Made by a program: the position numbers and the translations under genes. Shown here piece by piece: positions 44,289 to 52,369 of a DNA stretch of 64,000 nucleotides. This stretch comes from Luteimonas galliterrae. Lineage in GTDB: Bacteria; Pseudomonadota; Gammaproteobacteria; Xanthomonadales; Xanthomonadaceae. The notes beneath the pieces were generated by a model. It was not told where the DNA came from, searched no databases, and saw nothing but the letters and a program-made list of their open reading frames with translations. Numbering within the stretch: position 1 is the stretch's first letter; each line of letters opens with the position of its first letter. The stretch spans positions 186,001 through 250,000 of the forward strand of contig NZ_JAMBEP010000003.1 in assembly GCF_023374055.1 (NCBI RefSeq). The letters are read 5' to 3'.

Positions 44289-44711
44289 TCAATCCTTTTC
44301 CTTGCCGATCACCTTGCCGGTATTGGGATCGATCTTGACTTCCACATCCTTGCCGGCCGGATCGTCCGCCTCGGCGTTCCAGATGCCGTCCTCGTAGTCG
44401 ACGTCGTGCACGTTGGTGTATCCCGCCGTCGCCAGCGCGGCGCGCACGTCGGCTTCGCTCATGTTGGCGATCTGCTCGTCCGGATAGACCCTACCGGTGG
44501 CGGGATCGATGCGTACGTCGACCCGGTTGCCGTTGGCGCTGCGCGCGTCGGCCTTCCATACGCCGTCCTCGAACTTGACGTCGTTGATCTTCGTATAGCC
44601 CTGTTCGGTGAGCTTGGCGCGCACCTGCGGCGCCGTCAGCGATTCCTGCGCCCAGGCGGCGCCGGACGCGAATGCCAGCGCCAGGGCGCATGCGGCGAAA
44701 TGCTTCTTCAT
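44289..44711 (-). CDS. Exported protein with two PepSY-like domains
   Basis: A 140-aa protein with a signal peptide (MKKHFAACALALAFASGAAWA). Two similar ~55-residue units follow (LTAPQVRAKLTEQGYTKINDVKFEDGVWKAD... and MSEADVRAALATAGYTNVHDVDYEDGIWNAE...), each with a D-P-x-T-G-x-V/I turn, as in PepSY/YpeB-like domains. PepSY domains are thought to inhibit or modulate proteases or to bind ligands in the periplasm. The start was chosen for its signal peptide and the AGGAGG upstream. Confidence 0.88.
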   Translation of the reverse strand: MKKHFAACALALAFASGAAWAQESLTAPQVRAKLTEQGYTKINDVKFEDGVWKADARSANGNRVDVRIDPATGRVYPDEQIANMSEADVRAALATAGYTNVHDVDYEDGIWNAEADDPAGKDVEVKIDPNTGKVIGKEKD

Positions 44712-44898
44712 CGCAACCTCCTTTCCACTTTGCCGGAGACGGAGTCTTGTCCGCGCAGGAACAATATCGCGTGAATAAAGCGGTTCGCGAACGAGTCCGT
44801 TCAGGCGCGCGTTGCGAGCGATGCGCCGCGCGGCATTGTCTCCGTTCATCTTTCGCTATGCTGTGCCCCATGACGCGCAGCACCGCAACGGGTAGGCC

Positions 44899-45183
44899 AT
44901 GACCGTCTATGTCGACGACGCCGTCACCTTGTGGCGCGGCGAACGCTGGGCGCACCTGATGGCCGACACGCTGGACGAGCTGCACGCCTTCGCGGCGGCG
45001 CTCGGCATCCCGCGCCGCGCATTCCAGGACAAGACCAGCGGCGCGCATTACGACGTCACGGCCGCGTTGCGCGAGCGTGCGATCGCGCTGGGGGCGGTGG
45101 CGATCTCGCGGCATACCGACCGGGATCTGGTGCGTGCCGTGATCCGCAAGGCGAAGGCGCAAGGCCGCCACGAAAGCCGCTAG
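44899..45183 (+). CDS. DUF4031 domain-containing protein
   Basis: A 94-aa protein with the DUF4031 pattern: MTVYVDDAVTLWRGERWAHLMADTLDELHAFAAALGIPRRAFQ, then HYDVTAALRERAIALGAVAISRH. The His, Asp and Trp residues in the first half are conserved in this family, whose function is unknown. It is cytosolic. A REP pair begins five bases after its stop codon and the HipA-like kinase gene follows. It may share a transcript with that pair, though the REP could separate them. Confidence 0.9.
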   Translation: MTVYVDDAVTLWRGERWAHLMADTLDELHAFAAALGIPRRAFQDKTSGAHYDVTAALRERAIALGAVAISRHTDRDLVRAVIRKAKAQGRHESR

Positions 45184-45187
45184 CTTT

Positions 45188-45269
45188 CGTAGGAGCGGCT
45201 TCAGCCGCGAGCTCTTTCCCAAGCTCGCGCGAATTCGGGATCAAGCTCGCGGCTGAAGCCGCTTCTACG
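45188..45269. repeat. REP pair, GTAGGAGCGGCTTCAGCCGC family
   Basis: Units at 45188-45216 and 45243-45269 in inverted orientation around ~26 bp, lying directly after the DUF4031 stop. One base differs in the right unit (CTTCTAC for CTCCTAC). Confidence 0.9.
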
Positions 45270-45294
45270 AAGAGCAAACGGCTATGCTTGGCCG

Positions 45295-46068
45295 ATGACG
45301 CCGCGCACCGTCACCGCCACCCGTTACGTCACGCCGCTGCGCGAAGGCGGCTCGATGCCGGCCGTGGTCGAGGCCGACGACGACGGCCTGTACGTGCTCA
45401 AGTTCCGCGGCGCCGGACAGGGCGCGAAAGCGCTCGTGGCCGAATGGGTGGCGGGCGAAATCGCACGCGCCTTGGGCTTGCCCGTGCCGGAAATCGTGTT
45501 CGTCGACCTGGATCCCGGATTGGCGCGTACGGAGCCCGATCCTGAAATCCAGCACCTGATCCGCGCCAGCGCCGGCCTCAACCTGGCGCTGGATTACCTG
45601 CCCGGCGCGGCCGCCTTCGATCCGGTAGCGGAGCAACCCGACGCAGTGCTGGCCTCGCAGATCGTATGGTTCGACGCCTACGTCAGCAACGTCGACCGCA
45701 CCGCGCGCAACACCAACCTGCTGGTGTGGCACCGGCGGCTCCAACTGATCGACCACGGCGCCGCGCTGTACTTCCACCATGGCTGGGACGGCAGCGCGGC
45801 CAATGCCGGCAATCCTTTTCCGCTGATCAAAGACCATGTGCTGTTGCCGTGGGCGGACAGGATCGACGAAGCCGATGCGGCGCTGGCCGCGAAGCTGACG
45901 CCGGAGACCATCGCCGATATCGTCGCGCAGTTGCCCGACACGTGGCTGCAGGACGCGGACGCCTTCGCCGCACCGGATGCGCAACGCGCGGCCTACGCCG
46001 ATTACCTGGTCCAGAGGCTGGCGCAACGCGAACGTTTCGTCGAGGAGGCCGTCCGTGCGCGCGCATGA
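45295..46068 (+). CDS. HipA-family serine/threonine kinase-like protein
   Basis: A 257-aa compact HipA-like protein. VVEADDDGLYVLKFRGAGQGAKALVAEWVAGEIARALGLPVPE resembles the nucleotide-binding lobe (Lys in VLKF). VSNVDRTARNTNLLVWH corresponds to the catalytic loop (Asp and second Asn), and LIDHGAALYFHH to the metal-binding Asp region. Full HipA toxins are ~440 aa, so this is a short stand-alone kinase core. It overlaps the DUF3037 gene by 14 bp (GTG start inside its end), an arrangement seen widely. HipB-like antitoxin is absent. The physiological target is unknown. Confidence 0.87.
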   Translation: MTPRTVTATRYVTPLREGGSMPAVVEADDDGLYVLKFRGAGQGAKALVAEWVAGEIARALGLPVPEIVFVDLDPGLARTEPDPEIQHLIRASAGLNLALDYLPGAAAFDPVAEQPDAVLASQIVWFDAYVSNVDRTARNTNLLVWHRRLQLIDHGAALYFHHGWDGSAANAGNPFPLIKDHVLLPWADRIDEADAALAAKLTPETIADIVAQLPDTWLQDADAFAAPDAQRAAYADYLVQRLAQRERFVEEAVRARA

Positions 46069-46459
46069 CACCTACGACTATGCGGTGATCCGCGTGGTGC
46101 CGCGCGTGGAGCGCGAGGAGTTCGTCAACGTCGGCATCATCCTGTCGTGCGAATCGAACCAGTATCTGGAAGCGCGGATCGAACTGGATGCCGCACGCGT
46201 GTCGGCGCTGGACCCCGGCATCGACATCGAAGCGCTGCGCCGCCATCTCGACACCATCCCGGCGATCTGCCGCGGCGGCGCCGGCAGCGGACCGATCGGC
46301 CAGTTGCCGCTGCGCGCGCGCTTCCACTGGCTCACCGCCAAACGCAGCGCGATCATCCAAACTTCGCCCGTGCACATGGGCAAATGCGCGGACATGGCCG
46401 CGACCATGGAACACCTGCTGGACCGCATGGTCCGCGTGAAGTCCGCGCCGTCCCCTTGA
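46055..46459 (+). CDS. DUF3037 domain-containing protein
   Basis: A 134-aa protein whose GTG start follows GAGGAGG by six bases and lies inside the end of the HipA-like gene, so the two are translationally coupled. DUF3037 features are YDYAVIRVVPRVEREEFVNVGIILSC, the PG-I-D-I-E-A-L-R-RHL segment and LTAKRSAIIQTSPVHMG. There is no signal peptide or TM segment. The family regularly sits beside short HipA-like kinases. A substrate or regulator of the kinase is a reasonable guess, but no activity is known. Confidence 0.87.
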   Translation: MRAHDTYDYAVIRVVPRVEREEFVNVGIILSCESNQYLEARIELDAARVSALDPGIDIEALRRHLDTIPAICRGGAGSGPIGQLPLRARFHWLTAKRSAIIQTSPVHMGKCADMAATMEHLLDRMVRVKSAPSP

Positions 46460-46513
46460 ATCACGGGTCCGCGGTCGCATCTCAGTAACCGAACGAACGC
46501 CGAGGAAAGCGCC

Positions 46514-46981
46514 ATGACCGCCTTCGATCTGACCCCGCCCACCGATGCGCAGCGCAGCGATCTGACCGCCGCGCTCAGCGACGAAGAACGCCACGTGCTG
46601 CTGGCGCACGGCACCGAGGCGCCGTTCTGCGGCGTATTCCTGGACAACAAGCGCGACGGCGTCTACACCTGCCGCTTCTGCGGCCTGCCGCTGTTCCGCT
46701 CCAGCGCCAAGTTCGATTCCGGCACCGGCTGGCCGAGCTTCTTCCAGCCCTACGACGCCGCGCACGTGCGCGAGATCCGCGACACCAGCCACGGCATGAT
46801 CCGCACCGAAATCGTCTGCGCGCGTTGTGGCAGCCACCTGGGCCACGTGTTCCCGGACGGCCCGCCGCCGACCGGAGAGCGGCACTGCCTCAACTCGGTA
46901 TCGCTGGGCTTCACGCCGAACGGCGATGCCCTGCCCGATCCGCTGCGGCGCGGCGGCGCGGAAGCGGCGCCTGCGGCTTGA
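46514..46981 (+). CDS. msrB: Peptide-methionine (R)-S-oxide reductase MsrB
   Basis: A 155-aa MsrB repairing methionine-R-sulfoxide in oxidised proteins. Two CxxC pairs (CRFCGLPLF and [12 protein letters not shown]) hold structural zinc. [14 protein letters not shown], and the catalytic Cys in [12 protein letters not shown], are characteristic. The resolving residue is probably the Cys of [14 protein letters not shown]. There is no signal peptide, so it acts in the cytosol. It is preceded by GAGGAAAGC and likely has its own promoter; the DUF3297 gene follows ~50 bp later. Confidence 0.96.
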   Translation: MTAFDLTPPTDAQRSDLTAALSDEERHVLLAHGTEAPFCGVFLDNKRDGVYTCRFCGLPLFRSSAKFDSGTGWPSFFQPYDAAHVREIRDTSHGMIRTEIVCARCGSHLGHVFPDGPPPTGERHCLNSVSLGFTPNGDALPDPLRRGGAEAAPAA

Positions 46982-47030
46982 TCGCGCGCCAGGCGTTATC
47001 CTTTACCAATTCCACCCGACGCGCAGACCG

Positions 47031-47291
47031 ATGTCCGACACGCCGCCCGACCGCCTTTCCAGCGACGAACGCAGCCCCTTCCACGATGCCGCCGCGCTCG
47101 AACGCGGCGTCGGCGTGCGCTTCAACGGCGTGGAAAAAACCAATGTCGAGGAGTATTGCGTCAGCGAGGGCTGGGTGCGGTTGCCGGTGGGCAAGACCTT
47201 GGACCGCCGCGGCAATCCGATGACGCTCAAAGTGAAGGGAACGGTGGAAGTCTATTTTCGCGATCCTCCCGACGCGAGCACGGACCTGTAA
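47031..47291 (+). CDS. DUF3297 family protein (86 aa)
   Basis: An 86-aa soluble protein matching DUF3297: PPDRLSSDERSPFHDAAALERGVGVRFNGVEKTNVEEYCVSEGWVRLPVGKTLDRRGNPMTLKVKG. The family is found in proteobacteria, with glutathione peroxidase-like annotations in some genomes that I would not trust. One Cys is conserved (EYC). It is followed by a perfect palindromic terminator-like hairpin. Confidence 0.92.
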   Translation: MSDTPPDRLSSDERSPFHDAAALERGVGVRFNGVEKTNVEEYCVSEGWVRLPVGKTLDRRGNPMTLKVKGTVEVYFRDPPDASTDL

Positions 47292-47294
47292 CGG

Positions 47295-47320
47295 ACAAGG
47301 CCGGCGATCGCCGGCCTTGT
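47295..47320. terminator. Perfect 26-bp palindrome between convergent genes
   Basis: ACAAGGCCGGCG and its reverse complement meet around an ATCG centre, the whole being self-complementary. It starts four bases after the DUF3297 stop and lies before the stop of the opposing gene, so it can act on both strands. No long T-run is present. Confidence 0.75.
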
Positions 47321-47345
47321 CGCATAAGCGTCGGGCTTCAACCGA

Positions 47346-47663
47346 TTATTGGACGCGCGCGGTGGTGCCCGACTGCACGCGGATCTGCTTGGTCGGTACG
47401 GTCTGGCTGCCGTCGGCATGCTTGACCGTGACTTCGTAGATGCCGATCGGCACGCGGCGCAGGTTGTACTTGCCGTCCTTCTCGACGCTGATTTCGCGAT
47501 GGAAGCCGATCGCCGGGTTGTGCACCACGACGGTATCGCCGGCTACGGCTTCGCCCATGATGTTGCCGGAGGCTTGTTGCGCCTGGGCGCCGGCGGTAAC
47601 GCCCAGAGCCAGGGTCGCGCCTAACGCAAGGCGCTTCAGATGATTGCGGATGGCGGAGTTCAT
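47346..47663 (-). CDS. Exported carboxypeptidase-regulatory-like (Ig-like fold) small protein
   Basis: A 105-aa protein with a signal peptide (LALGATLALGVTAGAQAQ). The mature part resembles the N-terminal carboxypeptidase-regulatory-like domain seen before TonB receptor plugs: NIMGEAVAGDTVVVHNPAIGFHREISVEKDGKYNLRRVPIGIYEVTVKHADG. Here it stands alone, without plug or barrel. It may be a relic of an Oar-like receptor, or a small genuine periplasmic protein; the intact signal peptide, stop and terminator favour the latter. Confidence 0.82.
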   Translation of the reverse strand: MNSAIRNHLKRLALGATLALGVTAGAQAQQASGNIMGEAVAGDTVVVHNPAIGFHREISVEKDGKYNLRRVPIGIYEVTVKHADGSQTVPTKQIRVQSGTTARVQ

Positions 47664-47833
47664 TTCGGTTCTCGACTGGTGTCGCGGTGGGGTGATTCTC
47701 TTTCCTGGCGCGTTTGCGGCGCCAGACAGGCAATCGCTCGATCGCCCGCGGCGATTCTAAACAAGCGATGCTTCCGGAAACCGTGCCGAAGGTCACCGCG
47801 ACAAGGGCGCATCATGAACGGTCCGCTGCAGCT

Positions 47834-48268
47834 TCAGCGCCGATCGAGCGTAGTGCGCAACACCGTCAACGTGGTGACGTCGTCGACGCCCTTGAGCATC
47901 GCGATGGCTTCGCGCAAGTCGGCCAGCTGCCCCGGCGTATCGGCGCATACCAGCACTACCAGATCGATTTCGCCGGCCACGCTGAACGCCTGTTGCACCT
48001 GCGGCAACCGCGCGAGCGAAGGCATGACATCGTCGCAGCTGAACCCGTCGGCGTAGCGCAACAGCAGCCAAGCCTGCAGGGGATCGCCGCCGCTGCCCAG
48101 ACGCACGGTGTATTGCGCGATCACGCCTGCGTTCTCCAGGCGTTGCAGGCGCTCCTGCACGGTGCTGCGCGACAGGCCCACCGCCTTGGCGAGCGCCACC
48201 GTGGACAGCCGTGCATTGTCCTGGAGCAGCGCGATGAGCTTGCGGTCGATATCGTCGAGAGCTTTCAT
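47834..48268 (-). CDS. Lrp/AsnC family transcriptional regulator
   Basis: A 144-aa regulator: a winged helix (MKALDDIDRKLIALLQDNARLSTVALAKAVGLSRSTVQERLQRLENAGVIAQYT, ~1-55) and an RAM/AsnC ligand-binding domain (~65-144, with VQQAFSVAGEIDLVVLVCADTPGQLADLREAIAMLKGV). Members respond to amino acids or other small molecules and often regulate a divergent gene. Here the divergent neighbour is a small ABM monooxygenase, with a dyad in the gap. The intergenic region also has a perfect 9-bp hairpin GCGCCGGCG-GAT-CGCCGGCGC next to the start. Confidence 0.94.
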   Translation of the reverse strand: MKALDDIDRKLIALLQDNARLSTVALAKAVGLSRSTVQERLQRLENAGVIAQYTVRLGSGGDPLQAWLLLRYADGFSCDDVMPSLARLPQVQQAFSVAGEIDLVVLVCADTPGQLADLREAIAMLKGVDDVTTLTVLRTTLDRR

Positions 48269-48315
48269 GCCGCACCGTTTTCCTGGAGGTGCGCCGGCGG
48301 ATCGCCGGCGCCGCC

Positions 48316-48362
48316 GGCATTGTGCCGGGTTGAGACCGGCAGATGCGAACCGGCACAGTGCC
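48316..48362. promoter_or_regulatory. Candidate operator: 13-bp dyad between the Lrp and ABM genes
   Basis: GGCATTGTGCCGG pairs with CCGGCACAGTGCC at 12 of 13 positions across 21 bp, within the divergent promoter region. It is a reasonable Lrp-type binding candidate or a second hairpin. Binding is not shown. Confidence 0.35.
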
Positions 48363-48388
48363 GCATCCGCCGACCCGAGCAAAAACCG

Positions 48389-48739
48389 ATGCCCTTCCCC
48401 CGCTTCGCGGCGCTGCCGGCGCCGCCGTACTACGCGGTGATCTTCTCTTCGCAACGGAGCGGCGTGGACGCGGCAGGCTACGAAGCCGCCGCGAACCGGA
48501 TGGTGGAACTGGTGCAGGAACAACCGGGCTTTCTGGGTTTCGAGTCCGCGCGCGACGCCGCCGGTTTCGGCATTACCGTCGCCTATTTCGAAAGCGAAGC
48601 GGCGATCGCGCGCTGGCGAGACCACGCCGAACACATCGTCGCGCGCCGCAACGGAAATAACCACTGGTACGAACACTTCGAACAACGCGTCGCCCGCGTC
48701 GAGCGCGCCTACGGCGGCGTGCGCCGCGACCACGATTGA
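48389..48739 (+). CDS. ABM-fold monooxygenase-like protein
   Basis: A 116-aa dimeric alpha/beta-barrel protein of the antibiotic biosynthesis monooxygenase family: PYYAVIFSSQRSGVDAAGYEAAANRMVELVQEQPGFLGFESARDAAGFGITVAYFESEAAIARWRDHAEH. The conserved Trp/His of WRDHAEHIVAR occur at the usual place. It is probably a heme-handling or stress enzyme like YbaN/IsdG relatives, but no substrate is evident. It is divergent from the Lrp gene and the isochorismatase gene follows by 20 bp, suggesting an operon. Confidence 0.88.
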   Translation: MPFPRFAALPAPPYYAVIFSSQRSGVDAAGYEAAANRMVELVQEQPGFLGFESARDAAGFGITVAYFESEAAIARWRDHAEHIVARRNGNNHWYEHFEQRVARVERAYGGVRRDHD

Positions 48740-48759
48740 CGCCCCAGGACGACATCGCC

Positions 48760-49317
48760 ATGACTTTGGACAAGACCACGGTACTGATTCCCATCGATGT
48801 GCAACGCGGTTTCGACTATCCGCCGTGGGGCCGGCGCGGCAATCCCGCCATGGAAGCCAACGGCCGGCGCCTGCTCGCCGCTTGGCGCGCCAGCGGACGT
48901 TCCTTGATCCACGTGCGGCACGATTCGATCGTCGAGGGTTCTTCGTTGCGTCCGACGCATCAGGGCAACGCGTTCCGCGAAGGCTTCGAACCGCTGGCGG
49001 ACGAACCGGTCGTCGGCAAATCGGTCAACGCCGCGTTCATCGGCACCGACCTGGACCTGCGGCTGCGTCGCCTCGGCGCGAGCGGCGTGGTGCTGTTCGG
49101 CATCAGCACCGACATGTGCGTATCCACGACCGCGCGCGTGGCCAGCAACCTGGGTTACCGCACGACCGTCGTCGGCGACGCCTGCGCCTGCTTCGATCTG
49201 CCCGATGGCGAGGGCGGCACCCTGGCCGCGGAAGACATCGGCCGCGCCCACCTGGCCACGTTGCGCGCGGAATTCGCCGACGTGCTCGACACGGACGATC
49301 TCATCGCCCGGCTGTAG
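48760..49317 (+). CDS. Isochorismatase-family cysteine hydrolase
   Basis: A 185-aa cysteine hydrolase: VLIPIDVQRGFDYPPWG holds the catalytic Asp, and GVVLFGISTDMCVSTTARVASNLGYRTTVVGDACACFD holds the catalytic Cys (TDMCV). SIVEGSSLRPTHQGNAFREGFEP supplies the Lys-equivalent region. Family members hydrolyse isochorismate, nicotinamide or N-carbamoyl compounds; the substrate here is open. The start gives MTLDKTTVLIPID, the usual N-terminus. It follows the ABM gene closely. Confidence 0.92.
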   Translation: MTLDKTTVLIPIDVQRGFDYPPWGRRGNPAMEANGRRLLAAWRASGRSLIHVRHDSIVEGSSLRPTHQGNAFREGFEPLADEPVVGKSVNAAFIGTDLDLRLRRLGASGVVLFGISTDMCVSTTARVASNLGYRTTVVGDACACFDLPDGEGGTLAAEDIGRAHLATLRAEFADVLDTDDLIARL

Positions 49318-49453
49318 CGATCGCGGCGTCCCGCCGGCGGGACAATCCCTGCATCGCATGCGTGGCCGTGAACGGCGAATGCGGCACCGGCCACCCGGCA
49401 CTTGACCGCGGACACGCATCGCTTTACTTGTGTCGGCCTGCCTGGAGGACGCC

Positions 49454-49828
49454 ATGCAATTCCTAGCCCTGATCTACAACGACGATTCGCTGCTCGAAGG
49501 CCTGCCGCAAAGCGAGGCCGACACCATGATGCGCAACTGCTTCGCCCATGCCGACGAGTTGCGCGCCAGCGGCCGTCTGCTCGAATCGCAGCAGCTGGAG
49601 GCGGCGAAAGCGGCCAAGACCGTGCGCATCCGCAACGGCCGCACGACTGTCGTCGACGGACCGTTCGCCGAAACCAAGGAGATCCTGGGCGGCTTCAACC
49701 TGATCGAGGCGGCGAACATGGAAGAGGCCGTCGAGATCGCATCCAAATTCCCGTGGGCCAGCACCGGTTGCGTGGAAGTCCGCGCGGTGAAGGACCTGGA
49801 TGTGGTCAGGCGCGCCGTCGGCGCCTGA
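49454..49828 (+). CDS. YCII-related domain protein
   Basis: A 124-aa YCII-related protein of the type with the DGPFAETKE motif: MQFLALIYNDDSLLEG, KTVRIRNGRTTVVDGPFAETKEILGGFNLIEAANMEEAVEIA and VEVRAVKD. The DGPF-type YCII proteins are often found beside ECF sigma factors. The ATG follows TGGAGGA. It is cytosolic with no known reaction. It lies in a run of co-directional small enzyme genes. Confidence 0.93.
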   Translation: MQFLALIYNDDSLLEGLPQSEADTMMRNCFAHADELRASGRLLESQQLEAAKAAKTVRIRNGRTTVVDGPFAETKEILGGFNLIEAANMEEAVEIASKFPWASTGCVEVRAVKDLDVVRRAVGA

Positions 49829-49940
49829 TCGCCGCAGAACCGCCCCATTCGATGGGACCGGGCCGTCTGCGACGGTTCGGCGCCCGCAAACATCCATTCG
49901 GACTGCTGCCGCTATCGTTGCGGCGATCGCGGGGAATGGA

Positions 49941-51248
49941 ATGCGGGAATTCATCGCTGGATGGCTTTTGTTGGCCGCAGCCGCGGCGCAAGCGCAGGAC
50001 CATGCGCGCGAAAGCTGGGTCGTCGCCGTCGACCTGTGGGGCAACCCGGTCTACCAGACGCTCGAACTCGCGCAGGACCGCGGCGCACTGACCGGCACGC
50101 TGGACGGCGACGCGTTGCGCGGCATGCGCGACGGCAACCGGATCCGTTTCACCGTTACCGATGCCAACCGGGCGAGCGCCACCTATATCGGCAACATCGA
50201 AGACGATGCGTTAACCGGCACGGTCGACATGCCGGACACCAACGATCCGAAAGCGCGCGCCAGCCACGCCTTCCGCGCGCAACGCATACCGGCGCGTCCG
50301 CCGGGCCCGCCGCGGCGTCACGTCTACGCGCCGGATTCGTATTCCAACGAATTCTCCCCGCACCGCAAGCCGGTGCTGACGATCTGGCCCAAGGACAGCG
50401 TGCATACCACCACGCTCGATTCGGGCGGCGTCGACGAGAAAGGCATTACCAAGGCCTTGTTCGGCAATCCGCAGACCGGACCGTTCTTCGTGGCCGGCGC
50501 GCAGCCCGGCGACACGCTGGCGATCAGGATCGATCGCTTGCGCCTGAACCGCGGCTACGCCGACAGTCTGGACGGCATCGTCGGGCGCGCGCTCGGCCCG
50601 GGGCTCGCCGCCAAGGCCGGCGATCTGGGCAAGCCTGTGCGCTGGACGCTGGATCGCACGCGCGGCGTCGCCTATCCCGCCGGTGCCGCCGGCAAGCTCA
50701 AGCAATTCAGCGTACCGCTGCGACCCATGCTCGGCGGATTGGCTGTGGCGCCGGGTTTCGGCTCGGCGCCGATATCCACCGGCGACACCGGCCGCTTCGG
50801 CGGCAACATGGACTTCAACGAAGTGATCGAGGGCAATACCGTCTATCTGCCGGTCATGCAGCCCGGCGCGTTGCTGTACCTGGGCGATGCGCATGCGGCG
50901 CAGGGCGACGGCGAGACCTCGCAATACGGCTTGGAAACGTCGATGGACGTCGAGTTCACCGTCGACCTGCTGCGCGGCAAGTCGATCGCGATGCCGCGCG
51001 TGGAATCGCCGACGCAATGGATGGTGCTGGGCCAGGCCGGCTCGCTGGACGATGCGCTGCGCGCCGCGACCGGCGGCATGGTGCAATGGCTGCAGCAGGA
51101 TTACGGCCTGACGCTGTCCGAATGCGCGCAGATCCTCGGCAGCGCCGTGCAATACCAGGTCGCCAACCTGGCCGGACGCAGCGTGGGCGTCGTGGCGAAG
51201 CTGGACAAGCAGCGTCTGGCCGGACTCGCCAGGATGCCGGCGAAATAG
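49941..51248 (+). CDS. Acetamidase/formamidase family protein, exported
   Basis: A 435-aa protein with a signal peptide (MREFIAGWLLLAAAAAQA|QDHA). A small unique N-terminal domain (~20-120) has WVVAVDLWGNPVYQTLELAQDRGALTG. The FmdA/AmdA domain (~130-435) has VLTIWPKDSVHTTTLDSGGVDEKG, NPQTGPFFVAGAQPGDTLAIRID, LGGLAVAPGFGSAPISTGDTGRFGGNMDFNEVIEGNTVYLPVMQPGALLYLGDAHAAQGDGE and LLRGKSIAMPRVESP. FmdA/AmdA hydrolyse formamide or acetamide. The secretory signal and N-terminal extension are unusual, so the substrate may differ. Confidence 0.9.
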   Translation: MREFIAGWLLLAAAAAQAQDHARESWVVAVDLWGNPVYQTLELAQDRGALTGTLDGDALRGMRDGNRIRFTVTDANRASATYIGNIEDDALTGTVDMPDTNDPKARASHAFRAQRIPARPPGPPRRHVYAPDSYSNEFSPHRKPVLTIWPKDSVHTTTLDSGGVDEKGITKALFGNPQTGPFFVAGAQPGDTLAIRIDRLRLNRGYADSLDGIVGRALGPGLAAKAGDLGKPVRWTLDRTRGVAYPAGAAGKLKQFSVPLRPMLGGLAVAPGFGSAPISTGDTGRFGGNMDFNEVIEGNTVYLPVMQPGALLYLGDAHAAQGDGETSQYGLETSMDVEFTVDLLRGKSIAMPRVESPTQWMVLGQAGSLDDALRAATGGMVQWLQQDYGLTLSECAQILGSAVQYQVANLAGRSVGVVAKLDKQRLAGLARMPAK

Positions 51249-51252
51249 CGCG

Positions 51253-51684
51253 TTACCGGTAACCCGAATCCGCGTCCTGGCCCGTGCGCAGCGCGGAGTC
51301 CGACGGGAATTGCGCGCGGCTGGGCAGCGACGACAGCGCCACCGTGTTCGCCGACTTCGGACCCGACTGGTCCATCGCCGCCGCTGCGCCGCGCTGCGCG
51401 GCCTTGTGCGGAATGCGCCACAGCTCGTCGGGATCGTAGTACGAAGGACCGCGCGTCCAGCGCGCATGCCCGGACTTGGCCGCCTCGGGTATCGCCAGGC
51501 GATGATCGCCGCGGGTCTGGTACAGCGGCGTCCACAGGCCTGCGTTCGCATCGGCGGACAGACAGACGAAGTAATGCTGCGCGGCGGCAGCGTCGCGCGG
51601 CTCGACGGTATGGCTGGCGCCGAACTTCAGCAGGACTTCGGGATACATATGGAGCACCAGCCCGGGGGCATGGGTGTGCGACAT
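51253..51684 (-). CDS. Hypothetical protein (143 aa)
   Basis: A 143-aa soluble protein that I do not recognise. Its first half looks folded (LVLHMYPEVLLKFGASHTVEPRDAAAAQHYFVCLSADANAGLWTPLYQ), its second half is Ser/Ala/Pro-rich and probably disordered. There is a purine-rich ribosome-binding site (GAACC). It converges on the acetamidase gene with four bases between stops. No signal peptide. Conservation, if any, is likely restricted to the family. Confidence 0.65.
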   Translation of the reverse strand: MSHTHAPGLVLHMYPEVLLKFGASHTVEPRDAAAAQHYFVCLSADANAGLWTPLYQTRGDHRLAIPEAAKSGHARWTRGPSYYDPDELWRIPHKAAQRGAAAAMDQSGPKSANTVALSSLPSRAQFPSDSALRTGQDADSGYR

Positions 51685-51848
51685 GGTTCGGGGACTCGGG
51701 GAAGGAGCGACTTGAAGATCGCGGGCGCCGGCACTGGACGGCTGGCGGCGTAGGCGTGCTGCCGCCATGGTAGTCCTTCCGCGCCTGGCGCATGTGACGC
51801 CGGCCGCACAGCCGCCTGAATAGAGGACCCTGACACCTTGTCCCGGCG

Positions 51849-52061
51849 TTACGCCTCGGAACCGACCACGACCGTGCCGCCCCAGCCGTCCGGCATCTTG
51901 ATCGCCACGGCGCGGCCGGTGGCCTGCTGGCGTTCCGACGCGCGCATGTACGCGGCCATGATGGCCTTGGCCTTGGTGGCGAAAGTTTCGGATGCGGTGC
52001 TGTCGTCGGCGACGCGCCAGCCGATTCCCGAAGATTCGATGACGATCAAATGGCGTTCCAT
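51849..52061 (-). CDS. DUF2188-like small protein (70 aa)
   Basis: A 70-aa protein resembling DUF2188: RHLIVIESSGIGWRVADDSTASETFATKAKAIMAAYMRASERQQATGRAVAIKMPDGWGG. The order short strand, Trp, then an A-T-K-A-x-A helix and a Gly-rich end is typical. Members are found in many bacteria with unknown function. The start follows GGGGTCGCG, and a longer frame adds ten residues without support. Confidence 0.75.
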   Translation of the reverse strand: MERHLIVIESSGIGWRVADDSTASETFATKAKAIMAAYMRASERQQATGRAVAIKMPDGWGGTVVVGSEA

Positions 52062-52148
52062 CGCGACCCCCTTGCGTGACGGGCATTGCAAGCGGAATCA
52101 AGATGCCGTCACAGTTGCCTGGATGGCATAGGCTAAAGACGTGGGCGG

Positions 52149-52168
52149 CTGTAGGAGAACTCCTACAG
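52149..52168. promoter_or_regulatory. Perfect 20-bp palindromic site upstream of the TPR gene
   Basis: CTGTAGGAG-AA-CTCCTACAG is a perfect 9-bp inverted repeat. It lies ~200 bp before the TPR gene and ~90 bp before the opposing DUF2188 gene start. Such a compact dyad is typical of a LuxR/NarL-type operator; it also contains GTAG...CTAC, the ends of the REP family, so it may be a REP relic. A second palindrome, CTGTCGACAG, follows at 52187-52196. Confidence 0.4.
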
Positions 52169-52369
52169 GCGGGCAGGCCGCGGCGGCTGTCGACAGGCGC
52201 GTTCACCCCTCTTTAGCCAGTCGTCGGACTAGCCGTAAGTGGGTGATCGGTCCTGCATCGGCGGGTGTAACGTTCCCGTGCCGGCTATCGTGGCCGATGC
52301 TGTCCGAATCCGGCGAGCGCCCCCGCTCCCCGTCCTTTGTAGTGCCCTCACCTACCGGAGGAAACCGTC

